From: Acanthochromis polyacanthus
Taxonomy: Eukaryota; Chordata; Actinopteri; Pomacentridae
Assembly (NCBI RefSeq): GCF_021347895.1
Contig: NC_067120.1
Coordinates: 16,353,361 to 16,417,360, forward strand
Length of the DNA stretch: 64,000 bases
Direction of reading: 5' to 3'
The translations under genes and the position numbers were made by a program. Of the stretch, positions 62,660 to 64,000 are shown piece after piece. The stretch's first letter is position 1. The number at the start of each line of letters is the position of its first letter. Below the pieces are notes generated by a model, which did not search any database, was not told the DNA's origin, and saw nothing but the letters and a program-made list of their open reading frames with translations.

Positions 62660-63180
62660 ACATTACTGTATGTACAAGTCTCAAATATCCCACCTGTCTT
62701 CCATGTCTCCTGTTCGTGATTGTGTGTGCGTCCTCGGCGCACCTGCATTGGCATAGGGCCTTGCGTCTGATCAGCGGCTGCTTCGCTGCCTGGCAGAGTC
62801 CCACAGAGACCCTGCTGGCTTCACAGCCTCCTGCCACATCCGTACGGGCCCAGTGCCACTCTGCTGCTGCTCCCTTTCACAGAACGGCCCACTCTATGAG
62901 GGCTTTCATGTCTACTGGGCCATGTCATGGGTTTAGCTATGAGTTCATTTCCCAGGCAGAGGTCCAGGGGATGTTTAATTTGGCCCCAGGCTCTAATCAT
63001 TTCACTGAAGTGGAGGTGATGGCGATGTGTTTATACACTGCTCATTTCGAGGAAGTGTGCGGACTCTAAATGCACACGAATTTGCCGAAGTCGCTAATGT
63101 GTATGTGATTAGCGGAGCTCGCTCCCTTTCAGATACCTGCGGAGAAAGTTGTTTCTAGCTCTGTGTGCTTTCTGTGTGCG
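62660..63180. other. GC-richer non-repetitive block, possibly conserved non-coding
   Basis: A 137-codon plus-strand frame (62656-63069) spans it but shows no domain that I recognise and no splice partners. Composition differs from the AT-rich surroundings. It could be an unrecognised exon or a regulatory element. Confidence 0.2.
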
Positions 63181-63441
63181 ACACCGAGAGGAGGTGCTTG
63201 TGTTTCTATAAGTTAGCACAGTATGGACTGGGCGTGTATCTAATTAAAGGCGTTAAGAGTGATGTAATGTGCATGTGTAGTAAATGTGTGAATGACAGGG
63301 GACAAAAGTTGTTTAGGGTCTTGAAAACACATAAATGAACAGTCGTGTTTCCATCACTTCAGAAGAGGCTGCATTGACTTAAGTTTATTTCATGGAGACT
63401 GAGTCTGACCCCTAACCACTACCTGCATAAACCTAACCCTT

Positions 63442-63809
63442 ATCCATCCATCCATTCTCTATACACCGCTTTATCCTCACCAGTGTCGTGGGGGGTGCTG
63501 GAGCCTTTCCCAGCTGACTCGGGCGAAGGCAGGGGACACCCTGGACAGGTCGCCAGTCTGTCGCAGGGCTACATATACAGACAAACAATCACTCACATTC
63601 ACACCTACGGACAATTTAGAGTAATCAATTAACCTCAGCATATTTTTGGACTGTGGGATGAAGCCAGAGTACCCAGAGAAAACCCACGCATGCACAGGGA
63701 GAACATGCAAACTCCATGCAGAAAGATCCCAGGCCCACCCCGGGATTTGAACCGGGGATCTTCTTGCTGCAAGGCAAAAGTGCTAACCACTACTCCATTG
63801 TGCAGCCCC
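63442..63809. repeat. Retroelement-type repeat with target duplication
   Basis: It runs from TATCCATCCATCCATTCTCT through CAGGTCGCCAGTCTGTCGCA and GGGAGAACATGCAAACTCC to CACTACTCCATTGTGCAGCC. This is the 3' module of a LINE (L2/Maui-like in my memory) or derived element that is extremely common in fish. CCTAACCCT occurs directly on both sides, consistent with a short target duplication. Confidence 0.7.
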
Positions 63810-64000
63810 TAACCCTAATCATAACCACAAATTAAGTTTTACCCTAATTATGAGTCATGTTGCGGGGACTTGCTTTTAATCTCCTTTCTGAGCCTCCACA
63901 ATATGACAGCTTAAAGTTTCCCTCCAGTTTTCCCTCCTTCAGCTCTCTGCTCTGTTTTGTTCTAACGGTTCAGAGAGGATTAGTCAGTGATAAGTGACAT

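Noticed and set aside
63440..63809. Possible tRNA gene (GGATTTGAACC-like box)
   Set aside because: No complete cloverleaf or A box at the right distance; the motif is part of the dispersed retroelement repeat.

Overview
This is a stretch of vertebrate nuclear DNA, almost certainly from a ray-finned (teleost, probably percomorph) fish. It is AT-rich and gene-poor, with short spliced exons bounded by GT/AG signals, and with CA/TG microsatellites. It is densely populated by Tc1/mariner-type DNA transposons and small inverted-repeat elements of teleost type. There are no bacterial operons, CRISPR arrays or prokaryotic signals. Most open frames in it are chance or lie inside repeats.

Layout. (1) 1-2.65 kb: the 5' end of yaf2 (YY1-associated factor 2, a PRC1 subunit) on the minus strand. 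Exons 1 and 2 and a GC-richer promoter are present; the rest runs off the left edge. (2) 8.7-10.8 kb: a two-exon ifitm5-like (IFITM/CD225) gene on the plus strand. Both exons are recognisable from start codon to stop, but they carry about five small indels. It is either a pseudogene or a locally mis-assembled gene. (3) 22.38-28.44 kb: an intact ten-exon plus-strand gene for a malate/L-lactate dehydrogenase-like oxidoreductase (Ldh_2 family). Only its first short exon is not identified. (4) The rest is intergenic: repeats plus a few stretches that look like candidate regulatory DNA (a GATTAG cluster at 30.7-31.6 kb, a homeobox-rich block near 52.1 kb, and CTCF-like sites).

Mobile DNA is the most informative part. 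Three copies of a short element (13.97, 21.25 and 32.86 kb) share 19-bp terminal inverted repeats, and each is flanked by a perfect 9-bp target duplication, which is Mutator-like. Two copies carry a fragment of a RecQ-type helicase with its Walker A motif. The third has the same ends but different cargo and an internal second 5' terminus. A complete Tc1 transposon with an uninterrupted DD34E transposase and about 97% identical long terminal repeats lies at 37.9-39.5 kb. Degraded Tc1/mariner relatives lie at 2.8, 3.9, 26.5, 34.9, 35.5, 42.2, 48.3 and 59.7 kb. MITEs lie at 4.6, 24.8, 32.5 and 54.0 kb, and LINE-type 3' ends at about 28.0, 47.7 and 63.4 kb.

The three host genes show no obvious joint function; their co-location is ordinary vertebrate synteny. 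All identifications are from reading the sequence and recall of protein families; no database search was run.
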